From Akkermansiaceae bacterium (GTDB taxonomy: Bacteria > Verrucomicrobiota > Verrucomicrobiia > Verrucomicrobiales > Akkermansiaceae): a stretch of DNA of 64,000 nt. Position 1 is the first letter of the stretch; every line of letters begins with the position of its first letter. Below the pieces are notes generated by a model that searched no databases, was not told where the DNA came from, and was given only the letters and a program-made list of their open reading frames with translations. The position numbers and the translations under genes were made by a program. Below, one piece after another: positions 34,854 through 44,322 of this stretch. The DNA lies in assembly GCA_019634595.1 (NCBI GenBank), contig JAHCBC010000005.1, positions 124,001 through 188,000 of the forward strand, in the 5' to 3' direction.

Positions 34854-37177
34854 CCCTTCTGGAACTCCGCCAGCACCTTCTTCGTCACCGACTGCGGCTT
34901 GATGCTCTTCCAGTCCTCCGGCAGTGAGAACGGCTCGTTGATGTGGAAGCCGGTCTGCACCACCTCCGCGAGATCATCCCAGTTCACCGGAGTGGAAACC
35001 GGGGCGGTCGCCCTGCCGCGCAGACCCCAGGGCACCACACAGGTCGCTCCTTTTCCATTACGCAGCCAGTCGATGTAGATTTTCCCAGTCCGTTTCTGCT
35101 TGCTTGCGGTGACGATGAACCGCTTCGGGTTGAACCCCGCGACGGCGCTGGCCACCGCCTTCGAGAACGGCTTCATCACGTCCCAGGCATGTACGCGCTT
35201 CAGCGGCAGGATGACGTGCAGTCCTTTGCCGCCGGAGGTTTTCACGACGGTATCCAGCCCACGCTCCGCGAGGAAATCCCGCAGCAGGAAGGCCGCACCG
35301 AGCGTCTCCTTCCACGGCACCGCGCTGTCCGGGTCCAGGTCCCAGATGAGCTGGTCCGGCTTGTCGGGGTTGGGGAACGCCGCACCCCACGGATGGATCT
35401 CGATCATCCCGAACTGCGCGAGCGAGATGATGCCCTTCACATCCTTCACGTAAAAGATCTCCGTGCCATCCTCCAGGGTCTTGGTGTGCACGTGGTCCGG
35501 CACGTGCGCCTTGAAGCTCTTCTGGAAAAACACCTTCCCGCCGATGCCATCCGGCGCACGGAGGATCGCCAGCGGACGGTTCTTCACATAGGGCAGCATC
35601 AGGTCTCCGACGCGTTCGTAGAATCGGGCGACTTCCAGCTTCGTGATGCCGTCGTCCGGAAAGACCACGCGTTCGGGATGGGAGATGGTGATGTTCATGA
35701 CCATGAGATCCTCCGCGTCCGCGGTGGCTTTCTGGATCGCATCCAGATGCACGTCACGCGCGGCCTTGTCCTCGCGCAGGGAAATGAAACTGCCCTGGCG
35801 GATGAAACCCTCCGCGGTCAGTTCCGCGAACTCCACCTCCGCGACCAGCTCCGGCTTGATCCAGGTGACGTGCTTCTCCGCGAAAGGAAAGGGGGCTGTG
35901 TCGCTCGCCAGCGTCTTCATGCGCTTCAGCAGCCCGCGGCGTTTGTCATCGGTGAAGCCGGTGCCGACCTTGCCGCGGGGGATGAGTTTCCCGCCATCGA
36001 ACGAGCCCAGCACCAGCGCGCCGAACGCGGGGCAGGAGTTCTTCGGCGGGGTGAAACCGCAGATCACGAACTCCTGGCGCGGGCGGCTTTTCGACTTCGC
36101 CCAGTCCCTGCGCAGCCCCTCGTGGTAGCGGCCGTTCGCCTTCTTGCTGATGATGCCCTCCAGCCCCAGCTTGCATGCTTCCTTGAAAAGGGCGGGACCA
36201 TCGGCCCCCGGCCATGTCTTCGAGGTCCGCAACGGCCCGGTGTCGGATGGGATCAGCGCTGCCAGATGCTTGAGGCGTTCCACCAAGGGCAGGGGACGGA
36301 GGTTTTTCCCGTCCTCGTGCAGGATGTCGAAGGCGACGAAGATGATGTCGTTCTCCGCCGGAGTCTTTAAAGCATCCTGCAACAACCCGAAACGGGTCCG
36401 TCCCTTGTTGTCATACACCACCGCCTCGCCATCGAGGATGAAGTCCCCATCCTCCAGTTTTTCCAGATGCTTTGCCGTCGATGGGAAACGCTCCGTCCAG
36501 TCGAGGCCGGTACGGGTGAAAAGCCGGACCTTGCCCCTCTTCCGCACCGCGATGAGCCGGTAGCCATCCAGCTTGATCTCATGCAGCCACTCCTTTCCGG
36601 ATGGCACTGAGGGAAATACCTTCGCCAGTTGCGGTGGGATGAAACCCGCCACCTCTTTCTCCAGTTCCGGCACGGGGAGATGGTCCACCTCGATCTTCCG
36701 CATCAGCCAGTTCGGTTCCTCTTTCATCCGGGCCAGCACGTAGGCACCGCCGAGCTTCCCGCCATTCAGCGCGAACTTCAGTTTTCCCTTCGCGTAGGCT
36801 TTCTTCCAGTCCCTGTCCAGCGGCTCCCAGGTGCCGCGGTCCCAGATCGCCACGTGACCCGCGCCGTAGTTCCCGGCGGGGATCTCTCCCTCGAAGCCCG
36901 CGTAGTCGATCGGGTGATCCTCGACATGGACCGCGAGGCGCTTGTCCGCCGGGTCCTCCGGGATGCCCTTCGGCACCGCCCAACTGGCCAGCGTGCCGTC
37001 CATCTCCAGCCTGAAGTCGAAATGGTGCGACCGCGCGTGGTGCTCCTGCACCACGAAGATCCGCCTGTCCGCGGAGGACCTGCCGGTGACCGGTTCGGTG
37101 GTCTTCGTGAAATCCCGCTTCGCGTGGTATTTCTCAAGCGCTGCGCTTCGCTTTCTTGCTGGCGGCTTTTTTTGCAT
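34850..37177 (-). CDS. ligD: ATP-dependent DNA ligase D (PE-ligase-polymerase)
   Basis: This 775-residue protein has domain order phosphoesterase, ligase, polymerase. The PE domain covers about residues 15-170, with HHARSHHFDFRLEMDG. The ATP-dependent ligase domain covers about 190-480, with catalytic K202 in the IKLDGYR motif. The Pol/primase domain covers about 500-775, with DPD in WDLDPDSAVPW. Together with Ku it seals double-strand breaks by non-homologous end joining. The gene overlaps ku by 44 bases, which suggests coupled translation. All three domains look intact. Confidence 0.95.
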   Translation of the reverse strand: MQKKPPARKRSAALEKYHAKRDFTKTTEPVTGRSSADRRIFVVQEHHARSHHFDFRLEMDGTLASWAVPKGIPEDPADKRLAVHVEDHPIDYAGFEGEIPAGNYGAGHVAIWDRGTWEPLDRDWKKAYAKGKLKFALNGGKLGGAYVLARMKEEPNWLMRKIEVDHLPVPELEKEVAGFIPPQLAKVFPSVPSGKEWLHEIKLDGYRLIAVRKRGKVRLFTRTGLDWTERFPSTAKHLEKLEDGDFILDGEAVVYDNKGRTRFGLLQDALKTPAENDIIFVAFDILHEDGKNLRPLPLVERLKHLAALIPSDTGPLRTSKTWPGADGPALFKEACKLGLEGIISKKANGRYHEGLRRDWAKSKSRPRQEFVICGFTPPKNSCPAFGALVLGSFDGGKLIPRGKVGTGFTDDKRRGLLKRMKTLASDTAPFPFAEKHVTWIKPELVAEVEFAELTAEGFIRQGSFISLREDKAARDVHLDAIQKATADAEDLMVMNITISHPERVVFPDDGITKLEVARFYERVGDLMLPYVKNRPLAILRAPDGIGGKVFFQKSFKAHVPDHVHTKTLEDGTEIFYVKDVKGIISLAQFGMIEIHPWGAAFPNPDKPDQLIWDLDPDSAVPWKETLGAAFLLRDFLAERGLDTVVKTSGGKGLHVILPLKRVHAWDVMKPFSKAVASAVAGFNPKRFIVTASKQKRTGKIYIDWLRNGKGATCVVPWGLRGRATAPVSTPVNWDDLAEVVQTGFHINEPFSLPEDWKSIKPQSVTKKVLAEFQKG

Positions 37178-38060
37178 GGCTGGTGGCCTTCTTCGCGGCG
37201 GTCTTTTTGGCGGCTGCCTTTTTTGCGGTCTTCTTCGCTACGGCTTTCTTTCCGGGCGCGGCTTTGGATTTCACGCTGCGTTCGAGGTAGTCGGCCAGGT
37301 TCAGCACCTTTCCATCTTCCTCCTCTTCGTCGTCCCCGCCGCCTTCTTTCACGTCATCGACGGACTTGCCGGAGCTGATTTTCCGTTCGATGAAATCCAT
37401 CAAGGCCTCGCGGTATTCGTCATGGTAGTCGTCCGGCTTCCACCTGCCGCTCATCTCACCGATGAGCTTTTCCGCCAGCTCCATCTCGCGCTTGCCCGGT
37501 TGGAACTCCTTCGCGGAGGAGGAGGGGAGGTCGAGCTTTGACGCGGCTTTGATTTCCTGGGGAAAACGGAGCAGCATCAGCACCAGCACCTCATCCCGCA
37601 CGAACATGGCGGAAAGATACTCGTGGGTGCGGATCACCACGCGGGAGATGCCCGCCTTGCCGGATTTGCGGAGGGCCTCGCGCAGGAGGGCATAGGCCTT
37701 CCGCCCGCGTTTCTCCGGCTCCAGGTAGTAGGGCTTGTCGAACAACAGGGGATCGATCTCCTTGAGCGGGACGAAGTCGGTGATCTCGATGGTCCTGGTC
37801 AGCTTCGGCTGAACGGCCTCCAGATCCTCATCCGTCAGCAGGATGAACTTGCCGTCGTCATGTTCATAGCCGCGCACCATGCGGTCCCACGGAACCTCCT
37901 CACCGGAGTCCGCGTTCACCCGTTCATAGCGGATGCGGGCGTGGTTCTTGCTGTCCACCATGTGGAGCTGGATGTCCGGCCGGGCCTCCGCGGTGGAGAG
38001 TCCCACGGGGATGTTCACCAGACCGAAGGCGATGGAACCTTTCCAGATTGCGCGGGCCAT
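37134..38060 (-). CDS. ku: Bacterial Ku protein
   Basis: This 308-residue protein has the bacterial Ku core in residues 1-240 (MARAIWKGSIAFGLVNIPVG, FDKPYYLEPEKRGRKAY, LVLMLLRFP). It then has an acidic hinge (GGGDDEEEEDGK) and a lysine/alanine-rich tail of about 47 residues made of AKK repeats. Ku homodimers ring DNA ends and recruit LigD. Such basic tails help DNA binding in other bacteria. The 3' end overlaps ligD. Confidence 0.95.
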   Translation of the reverse strand: MARAIWKGSIAFGLVNIPVGLSTAEARPDIQLHMVDSKNHARIRYERVNADSGEEVPWDRMVRGYEHDDGKFILLTDEDLEAVQPKLTRTIEITDFVPLKEIDPLLFDKPYYLEPEKRGRKAYALLREALRKSGKAGISRVVIRTHEYLSAMFVRDEVLVLMLLRFPQEIKAASKLDLPSSSAKEFQPGKREMELAEKLIGEMSGRWKPDDYHDEYREALMDFIERKISSGKSVDDVKEGGGDDEEEEDGKVLNLADYLERSVKSKAAPGKKAVAKKTAKKAAAKKTAAKKATSHAKKAASKKAKRSA

Positions 38061-38090
38061 GCGGCTTTTTCCGCAGGCATCGTGCCACTC

Positions 38091-38975
38091 TCATTCCGGC
38101 GGGAACTTGCCCGTGCGGACGGCTCCCGACGAGGGGCGGATGTGCCGCCCGCGCCGGTTCGCATGCACCTGGGTGAACTCCGCGCCCAGCAGCAGGATGG
38201 TCGATGAGTAATAGACCCACAGCAGGATCAGGACGAGCGATCCCGCCGAGCCATAGCTGGAGGAGGTGGCCTCCCTGCCGAGGTACCATCCCAGCGCGAA
38301 CTTGCCGAGGGAGAACAGGACCGAGGTGAAAACCGCACCCTCCGCCACGTCCCGCCAGCCGATCTCCGCGTCCGGCAGGATCTTCAGGATGGCCGCAAAC
38401 AGCGTGGTGATGACCAGAAAGGAAAGGATGGCGCTCAGTCCGCTCCAGAACAGCGGATGCAGGGGCAGCACACGGGCGACAAAATCGCTGGCACCCTGGA
38501 GGAAGGCGGACAGGGCCAGGGAGGTGAGGAGGAGAAAGCCGATGCCCAGCACCATCGAGAACGAGAGGAAGCGGTCCTTCAGGATGCCTTTCAGGCCGCG
38601 GCCCGGTTTCGGCGAGATGCCCCACACGGTGTTGAGAGCGTCCTGGAGCTGGCCGAACACACCTCCCGCGCCGATGACCAGCAGCACCAGACCGGTCAGG
38701 GTGGCCAGCAGGTTGTCCGCAGGCTTCCGCGTGTTGGCCAGCATCTCCTGCACGGTCGCCGCCGCGGCATCCCCCATGCGGGATTTCAACTGGTCGTCCA
38801 GAACGCCGCTCGCCGCATCGTCGCCGAAGAAGATCCCGGCGATCGATACGGCGATGAGCAGCAGTGGTGCCAGTGAAAAGATCGAATAGTAGGCCAGCGC
38901 GGCACTGAGCCTGGGAACATTGTCGTCAAAGAACTCCGTGCCCGTCTGGCGGATGGTATCCCAGAGATCCTTCAT
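38091..38975 (-). CDS. YihY/BrkB family inner membrane protein
   Basis: This 294-residue protein has the YihY/BrkB signature: DNVPRLSAALAYYSIFSLAP near the N-terminus, YHxx-like GAVFTSVLFSLGKF and SAGSLVLILLWVYYSSTILL near the C-terminus. It has about six hydrophobic membrane segments. The family is found in most bacteria and its transport or lipid role remains unclear. It lies next to ku on the same strand (30-base gap) and upstream of it. Confidence 0.9.
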   Translation of the reverse strand: MKDLWDTIRQTGTEFFDDNVPRLSAALAYYSIFSLAPLLLIAVSIAGIFFGDDAASGVLDDQLKSRMGDAAAATVQEMLANTRKPADNLLATLTGLVLLVIGAGGVFGQLQDALNTVWGISPKPGRGLKGILKDRFLSFSMVLGIGFLLLTSLALSAFLQGASDFVARVLPLHPLFWSGLSAILSFLVITTLFAAILKILPDAEIGWRDVAEGAVFTSVLFSLGKFALGWYLGREATSSSYGSAGSLVLILLWVYYSSTILLLGAEFTQVHANRRGRHIRPSSGAVRTGKFPPE

Positions 38976-38996
38976 TCCGGAGTCGCGGGGACGGGA

Positions 38997-39308
38997 TCAG
39001 GCAGCCGGGCTGAGGTGGATGCCGCGGAGCCGCTTGAGGAAATCGCACGCATCCTTCCACCAGTCGTTGAAGGCGCTGTAGTCGTGGTCGGAAAGCAACC
39101 TTTGGTCGGAACCGTCCTCGAACGAAAAAACCACCTGCCTGGAGCTGCTGGTGCAGTAGCAGAGGGACACGCTGCGGATGAACTGGCCTTCCTCGACGGT
39201 GAGCTGGAGGAAGCGGTTGATGATCGGGTTTTTCGAGTAGGTATGGCGCCCGCCCGTTGGGGTTGCGGCCCGGCGGCTGCGGGTCGGCTTCAGGGAAGTG
39301 GATTTCAT
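38997..39308 (-). CDS. Hypothetical small protein
   Basis: This is a 103-residue protein from MKSTSLKPTR (39308); an ATG 18 bases upstream is an alternative. A basic N-terminus is followed by LTVEEGQFIRSVSLCYCTSS and DYSAFNDWWKDACDFLKRL. It looks like a genuine folded domain with two cysteines but no known signature. It precedes the yihY-like gene by 21 bases on the same strand. Confidence 0.6.
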   Translation of the reverse strand: MKSTSLKPTRSRRAATPTGGRHTYSKNPIINRFLQLTVEEGQFIRSVSLCYCTSSSRQVVFSFEDGSDQRLLSDHDYSAFNDWWKDACDFLKRLRGIHLSPAA

Positions 39309-39455
39309 TGGCGTTGTGGCGATCATGTCCGCGCGTCAGTCGCTCGTGGCGTGCCATGTTTGAAACCCCGCAATGGCGCGGGAAAGTCCGTGCGGTGGGC
39401 TGGGAATGCCGTGCGAATTGCGATCCGCGTCATGCAATACCCACCGGCGACAGAT

Positions 39456-40349
39456 TCACCCGTTGATGATCTCCCCGCCGTTCGGGTGCAGCACCTGTCC
39501 GGTCATGTAGGAGGAGTCAGCCGCCGCCAGGAACAGGAAACATTCCGCACATTCCCACGGTTGGCCGACCCTGCCAAGAGGGGAGTCGGAGCCGAAGGTG
39601 GCCACCTTGTCCTCCGGGAAGGTCGCGGGGATGAGGGGCGTCCAGATGGGGCCCGGTGCGACGGCGTTCACCCGTATTTTCTCCTCCGCGAGCTGCTGGG
39701 CGAGCGAGCGGGTGAAGGAAACGATGGCCCCCTTCGTGGCGGAGTAATCCACCAGTCCCGGGCTGCCGCGGTAGGCGGTGACGGAGGTGGTGTTGACGAT
39801 GCACGCCCCCGGGGACTTCCGCAGGTGGGGCAGGGCTGCCTTCGTCAGGAAGAACATGGAGAAGACATTCGTGCGGAAGGTGTCCGTCAGATCCTGCTCC
39901 GTGATGTCGGTGATGGACTCTCTCGGATGTTGCTCGGCGGCGTTGTTGATGAGGATGTCCAGCTTTCCGAAGAGGGAGATGGTTTCCCCGATGACGGAAA
40001 TGCAGTTGCGCTCCACGCCGATGTCCGTGGCCACCACCTCGCAGCGGCGGCCCATGGCGCGGATTTCCATGGCCGTGTCGTTCGCGTCGTCGTCCTCCTC
40101 CAGATAGACGATCATGATGTCCGCCCCTTCCCGCGCGAAAGTCAGCGCGGTGGCCCTGCCGATGCCGGAATCCCCGCCCGTGATGAGGGCCACCCTGCCA
40201 TCGAGCCGTCCGCTCCCCTGCGCGCCCGGTTGGAGGGACACGGGCTGCGGCATCATCGGCCTCTGCTCACCGGGCTGGAGATCCTGGTGCTGCGGCGGGA
40301 GCTGGGCCTCATTGTGGGAGGCTCCCTGGTCTTTGGATTTGTTCGGCAT
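39456..40349 (-). CDS. Short-chain dehydrogenase/reductase (YhdF/general stress type)
   Basis: This 297-residue SDR has a 45-residue Gln/Pro-rich N-terminal extension. The cofactor motif TGGDSGIGRA, the structural NNAAEQ stretch and the catalytic YSATK with an upstream serine (NTTSVTAY) are all present. The extension and the HPNGGEIING ending match the group of stress-induced SDRs such as Bacillus YhdF and GspB. The substrate is unknown. It is monocistronic in appearance. Confidence 0.92.
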   Translation of the reverse strand: MPNKSKDQGASHNEAQLPPQHQDLQPGEQRPMMPQPVSLQPGAQGSGRLDGRVALITGGDSGIGRATALTFAREGADIMIVYLEEDDDANDTAMEIRAMGRRCEVVATDIGVERNCISVIGETISLFGKLDILINNAAEQHPRESITDITEQDLTDTFRTNVFSMFFLTKAALPHLRKSPGACIVNTTSVTAYRGSPGLVDYSATKGAIVSFTRSLAQQLAEEKIRVNAVAPGPIWTPLIPATFPEDKVATFGSDSPLGRVGQPWECAECFLFLAAADSSYMTGQVLHPNGGEIING

Positions 40350-40384
40350 GGCACCCCCTTTCGCAGGCGATGTGCCAGCGCGGA

Positions 40385-41212
40385 TCAGCGTCTGCGGAGA
40401 AGCAGTCCCAACGTGGCGACGGAGCCGAGGAGCGCGGCGGCAGGTTCCGGAATGGGCAGCGTCTCCAGTGTCACATTGTCGAGATAGGCGGTGGTCTGGG
40501 CGGATGTTCCGGAGACGAAGGAAAGGGTCAGGTTGTCGTTGTTGAAGCCGCTGAATCCCGTGAGGCTTCCACTGCCGTTCACCCCGCCGTTGGTCGCGGT
40601 GATGGTCATGGCGTTTGTCACGCTGGAGTAGGTCAGCGTCAGGGTGACATAGACGTCATTCGTATCGTTCGCCGCCACATCCCCGCCATTGTAGGAACCA
40701 TAGTTGTGGAGCAGCACCCGGGTCGCGCCGTCGGAAGGATTGGAGCTGTCCCCCTTGCCCGCGTAGAGGATGACGTTGCCGCCGGAAGTGCGGCCAAGCC
40801 CCACATGGATGAGGTTCGCCGGATCGGCGAGATCACCCAGGATGATGCGGGGGACGTTGACGTTGCTGCCGGAGGCGGTGAGGGTGGTCACGGCGAAGTC
40901 CGCCGTGAGGCGGAGAAGCTCCTGCCCGGGAAGGGCGGTGTTGAAAGCCGGTGCGCCGTTGGCGACCGTGGGTGTCAGCACGGCGGTGCTGGCAAGAGTA
41001 CCGGAAGTGTCCACCAGCTCGATGGCGCGGGATCCTCCCGGTCCGTTGGTGTTCAGCGCGGCACCGCTGCTGAGAACGAAATTGGGCGACGGATCGCTGG
41101 TGAAATCCGAACTGAAGATCGTCACGGCTCCGGCCCCGGTTGTACAGGCGGCGATCACTGCAAGGCAGAATCCAGAGGTGGGTCGGAAAGCGAAGCGGGG
41201 GGTGGGTTTCAT
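40385..41212 (-). CDS. PEP-CTERM protein with beta-sandwich (LamG-like) domain
   Basis: This 275-residue protein has a signal peptide (about 1-29, ending GAGA). The beta-rich body suggests a concanavalin-like lectin fold (ending in SAQTTAYLDNVTLETLP). The C-terminus has a PEP-CTERM signal (IPEPAAALL, helix, RRR). It is presumably surface-sorted by an exosortase encoded elsewhere. It has a separate promoter region after the DUF1552 gene. Confidence 0.82.
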   Translation of the reverse strand: MKPTPRFAFRPTSGFCLAVIAACTTGAGAVTIFSSDFTSDPSPNFVLSSGAALNTNGPGGSRAIELVDTSGTLASTAVLTPTVANGAPAFNTALPGQELLRLTADFAVTTLTASGSNVNVPRIILGDLADPANLIHVGLGRTSGGNVILYAGKGDSSNPSDGATRVLLHNYGSYNGGDVAANDTNDVYVTLTLTYSSVTNAMTITATNGGVNGSGSLTGFSGFNNDNLTLSFVSGTSAQTTAYLDNVTLETLPIPEPAAALLGSVATLGLLLRRR

Positions 41213-41300
41213 CGCAATACCTTAGATGAACAAGGATTTGCGGAAGGTCAAACCCATTCAATGGCAGGGTCTGGCCTTGGAAATGCCGGCAGGGCCGGAC

Positions 41301-42674
41301 TCACCCCAGGTCCGTCAACGCGCTGTCCGCGTCGCCGAACTGCTGGGTCTTCATGCCCATGCGTTCCATCACCGCCATGTGCAGTCGGCAGAGCTTGCGG
41401 TTCTCATCCTTGCTGTAGTCCAGCATGCGTCCGCCGCGGATGGTGCCGCCGCCGCCGCCGGCCATCAGGACGGGGAGCTGGCGGGAGTCGTGCGCGTTGC
41501 CGTCCCACAAGCTGGAGCAGAAAAGGATCATGCTGTTGTCCAGCAGGGAGCGTTCTCCCTCGTTGGTGGCCGCCATCTTCTGCAGCGTGCCGCAGAGCAG
41601 CTCCATGTGGTACTCGTTCACGCGCTGGTACATGTCCAGGCGCTCCGGATTTCCGGCATGGTGGGAGAGTTCGTGCTGGCCGCCCTTGATGTTGCCCAGG
41701 AAGCCGAAGTTCATCTGCGAAAGGTCGTTGTTCAGCATCATGGTGGCGATGCGGGTGCGGTCCATCTGGAAGGCCAGCACCATGATGTCCAGTTGGAGCT
41801 GGAGGTGTTCCCGCACATCCACCGGAATGCCTGAGGCCGGGCGGGGGAAGGTGGGCTCTTTCACGCTCGGCTGCCAGCCCGCGCCGTTCGTCTCGATCTT
41901 GCTGGCGAGGTCGGCGCGTTCGATCCGTTGCTCGATCTCCCGGACGGAGGTGAAATACTCATCCAGCTTCTGGGCGTCGCGGCGGCTCACCTTGGCGCGC
42001 AGGGAATTGGCGTCGGAAAGCACGGTGTCCAGCACGCCCTTGTCGCGCTTGCGCTGGCTGCCGTCGTCGAAAAGCTGGTCGAACGCCTGTTGGGGGAAGA
42101 TTTCCTTCGGGGCCGGGGTGGTGGGGCTGCTCCAGGAGATGTAGGCGGAGTAGATGGAGGTGAAGCCACTGTCCGTCCCGTAGTTCGGCCCTTCCGTGCC
42201 GAGCACGATGCTGGGCATGGGAGTGCGGTTTCCCAGTTCCCGGGCCATGAGCTGGTCCATGGTGGTGCCCACCTGTACGTCCGTCGTCGTCTGCTTCACG
42301 GTCAGGCCGGAAAGGACGTTCATCTTCGGATAGTGGCCGCCCGGACCGGCGACGGTGGTGGGGTTCCAGAGACCCTTGAAAACGAGAAGCTTGTCCTTCA
42401 CCGCCTCCAGCGGGCTGAGCGTCTTCATCAACTCCAGCCCGTTCGGGCCGTTGGTCGCGCCCCAGTGGTGGGGATTCACTCCATTTCCCATGAAGACGGC
42501 GGCGAAGCGGCGTGGCGCGCCTTTCGCGGCGGCTACGGTGGCACCGGGCTGACCGGCCACGGTGCTGCCCCACGCGTTCATCGACTCCAGCCACGGCAGC
42601 CCGAGCGCGACACCTGCTCCACGGAGAAAGTGTCGGCGGGAGATCGTGTGTCGGCGTTCGCTGGAAAGATTCAT
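41301..42674 (-). CDS. DUF1552 domain-containing Tat-exported protein
   Basis: This 457-residue protein carries a twin-arginine signal (SRRHFLRGAGVALGLP). The body is the DUF1552 fold, with FAAVFMGNGVNPHHWG, a GGHYPKMNVLSGLT stretch and KGGQHELSHHAGNPERLD near the C-terminus. The family is abundant in Planctomycetes and Verrucomicrobiota, where it is often paired with a DUF1592/1588/1595 cytochrome protein, which is absent here. Function is unknown. Confidence 0.9.
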   Translation of the reverse strand: MNLSSERRHTISRRHFLRGAGVALGLPWLESMNAWGSTVAGQPGATVAAAKGAPRRFAAVFMGNGVNPHHWGATNGPNGLELMKTLSPLEAVKDKLLVFKGLWNPTTVAGPGGHYPKMNVLSGLTVKQTTTDVQVGTTMDQLMARELGNRTPMPSIVLGTEGPNYGTDSGFTSIYSAYISWSSPTTPAPKEIFPQQAFDQLFDDGSQRKRDKGVLDTVLSDANSLRAKVSRRDAQKLDEYFTSVREIEQRIERADLASKIETNGAGWQPSVKEPTFPRPASGIPVDVREHLQLQLDIMVLAFQMDRTRIATMMLNNDLSQMNFGFLGNIKGGQHELSHHAGNPERLDMYQRVNEYHMELLCGTLQKMAATNEGERSLLDNSMILFCSSLWDGNAHDSRQLPVLMAGGGGGTIRGGRMLDYSKDENRKLCRLHMAVMERMGMKTQQFGDADSALTDLG

Positions 42675-42753
42675 GGGCGCAGGATGCTACGGCCACCAAG
42701 GCCCGGAGCTTTCAAAAGAACAAGGTCGATTTCCAATCTGCCGCGACCATGAT

Positions 42754-42758
42754 AGGAG
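42754..42758 (+). promoter_or_regulatory. Shine-Dalgarno AGGAG deciding the GNAT start
   Basis: AGGAG lies 8 bases before the ATG at 42767 and inside the coding part implied by the earlier ATG at 42749, so it selects 42767. Shine-Dalgarno sites are rare in this window. Confidence 0.6.
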
Positions 42759-42766
42759 CATCTCCC

Positions 42767-43219
42767 ATGCCCACGCACCGTCCTTTCCTCCCCTGCGATC
42801 TCGACGCCTGCACGGATCTCTTCGTGGCCACGTTCGCGCAGCCGCCATGGAACGAGACATGGGAGCGGGAAACCGCGCTCGCCCGGCTGGCGCAGTTGGC
42901 CGGGACCCCAGGTTTCTCCGGAGTGGTGGCGGAGGAGGAGGGGATCATCGGTTTCGCAATGGGGGTGTCCCAGCCGTGGCCCGGCGGGAACCACTACTAC
43001 CTCCAGGAAGCCTGTGTGGACCACAGATTCCAGCGGCAGGGCGTGGGCACCGCGCTCATGGCGTATCTTTCCGAACGGGTGGAGGAACATGGAGACCAGC
43101 GCGTCTATCTGCTCACCGCCCGCGATGATGTGGCGGAGGCATTCTATTCCAAGCTGGGCTTCTACACCAGCCCGCGGATGATCCTGATGGCGCGGCGGAG
43201 GTCGGTGCTGCCATTTTAA
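42767..43219 (+). CDS. GNAT family N-acetyltransferase
   Basis: This 150-residue protein has the standard GNAT size. The acetyl-CoA loop is visible as HRFQRQGVGTALMAYL and the preceding strand in YLQEACVDHRFQ; DVAEAFYSKLGFYTS is typical of the C-terminal part. The acceptor substrate cannot be told. It is the first of two plus-strand genes, with a 58-base gap to the methyltransferase. Confidence 0.88.
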   Translation: MPTHRPFLPCDLDACTDLFVATFAQPPWNETWERETALARLAQLAGTPGFSGVVAEEEGIIGFAMGVSQPWPGGNHYYLQEACVDHRFQRQGVGTALMAYLSERVEEHGDQRVYLLTARDDVAEAFYSKLGFYTSPRMILMARRRSVLPF

Positions 43220-43277
43220 GGACGGCTGTCGTTGTTCCGGCTCTTGCCGTCTTGGTCGGGATGCGCATCATCGCCGC

Positions 43278-44195
43278 ATGCCTCAGCCGCCACGCAGATC
43301 CTTCCGGAACCAACCGCCCTCAAAGCGCCCGCAGCAGGGGCAGGGGCCGTTTTCCCAGCCGAAGCGGCAGCCCGGGCCACCGGCGAAGGCTGGCGCGCAA
43401 CCGCCCCGGCACGGCGGCGGAAAAGGTGGAGAGGACCAAGGCTGGGATCCCGTCGCCGCATGGTATGACAAACTGGTCGGTGAAACCGGCTCCGATTACC
43501 ACCGCAATGTCATCCTGCCCGCCACACTGCGGATGCTGGACCTGAAAGGCGGCGAAAGCGTGATCGACGTTTGCTGCGGCCAGGGCGTGCTGGTGAAGCC
43601 ACTGCTGGATGCCGGTGTCGGGAAATTTCTCGGGGTGGATGCCAGCCCGCGCCTCATCCAGGCGGCGGAGGGTCGCCACGGCAGGACCAGGAATGTTTCC
43701 TTCCGCACCGCGGACGCCTGCAAGCCGGGCGCATGGGCGGACGGCAGCCATGATGCCGCCACCTGCCTGATGGCCGTCCATGACGTGCCGGACATCACCG
43801 GCCTCTTCACCAACGTGGCGAAGTCCCTGAAACCCGGCGGCCACGCCGTGCTGGTTTTCATGCACCCGTGCTTCCGTATCCCGAAGAAGACGCACTGGGG
43901 CTTCGACAACGACCAGAAGATCCAGTTCCGCAGGCTGGACAGCTACGGCTCGCCGCTGGAGATCCAGATCGCCACCCATCCGGGAAAAGGTGGTCCGGAG
44001 CAGACCATTTTCTATCATCGCCCGCTGTCAGAACTCATCACCGCCATGGGCAAGGGCGGGCTGGCCGTCACCGCCTGCGAGGAACTCTACAGCCACCGCC
44101 GTTCCCAGGGTGGCGGCGCTTTCAGCAAGGCGGAGCACAAAGCGGCGGAGGAGTTCCCCATGTTCATCGCATTCCGCTGCGTGGCGGCTTCGTGA
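43278..44195 (+). CDS. SAM-dependent methyltransferase with basic N-terminal extension
   Basis: This 305-residue protein has a 50-residue Pro/Gln/Lys-rich N-terminal extension, then a class I methyltransferase domain. The SAM-binding motif is VIDVCCGQGVLVKPLLDAG, with FLGVDASPRLI for motif II and the LKPGGHAVLVFMHPCFR stretch. It has a cysteine-rich SAM motif (VCCGQG). The substrate is unknown. It may be co-transcribed with the GNAT gene. Confidence 0.85.
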   Translation: MPQPPRRSFRNQPPSKRPQQGQGPFSQPKRQPGPPAKAGAQPPRHGGGKGGEDQGWDPVAAWYDKLVGETGSDYHRNVILPATLRMLDLKGGESVIDVCCGQGVLVKPLLDAGVGKFLGVDASPRLIQAAEGRHGRTRNVSFRTADACKPGAWADGSHDAATCLMAVHDVPDITGLFTNVAKSLKPGGHAVLVFMHPCFRIPKKTHWGFDNDQKIQFRRLDSYGSPLEIQIATHPGKGGPEQTIFYHRPLSELITAMGKGGLAVTACEELYSHRRSQGGGAFSKAEHKAAEEFPMFIAFRCVAAS

Positions 44196-44322
44196 ATCCC
44201 TCATAGGGGAAGATTCCGCATGTGACGCTGGGAGCGCTGGTCTTCAGACTGGCATCTTCCGGAGCGTGTAATTCCGAAATCCCAGGATGGGCGGATATAT
44301 CTTCCCTTGCCTTTCCGCTACC
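44196..44322. other. Intergenic region with a short palindrome
   Basis: Between the convergent methyltransferase and agmatine deiminase genes lies a stretch around 44231-44260 containing CTGGTCTTCAGACTGG, a self-complementary sequence of the kind widely repeated in related genomes. No gene is present. Confidence 0.4.
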
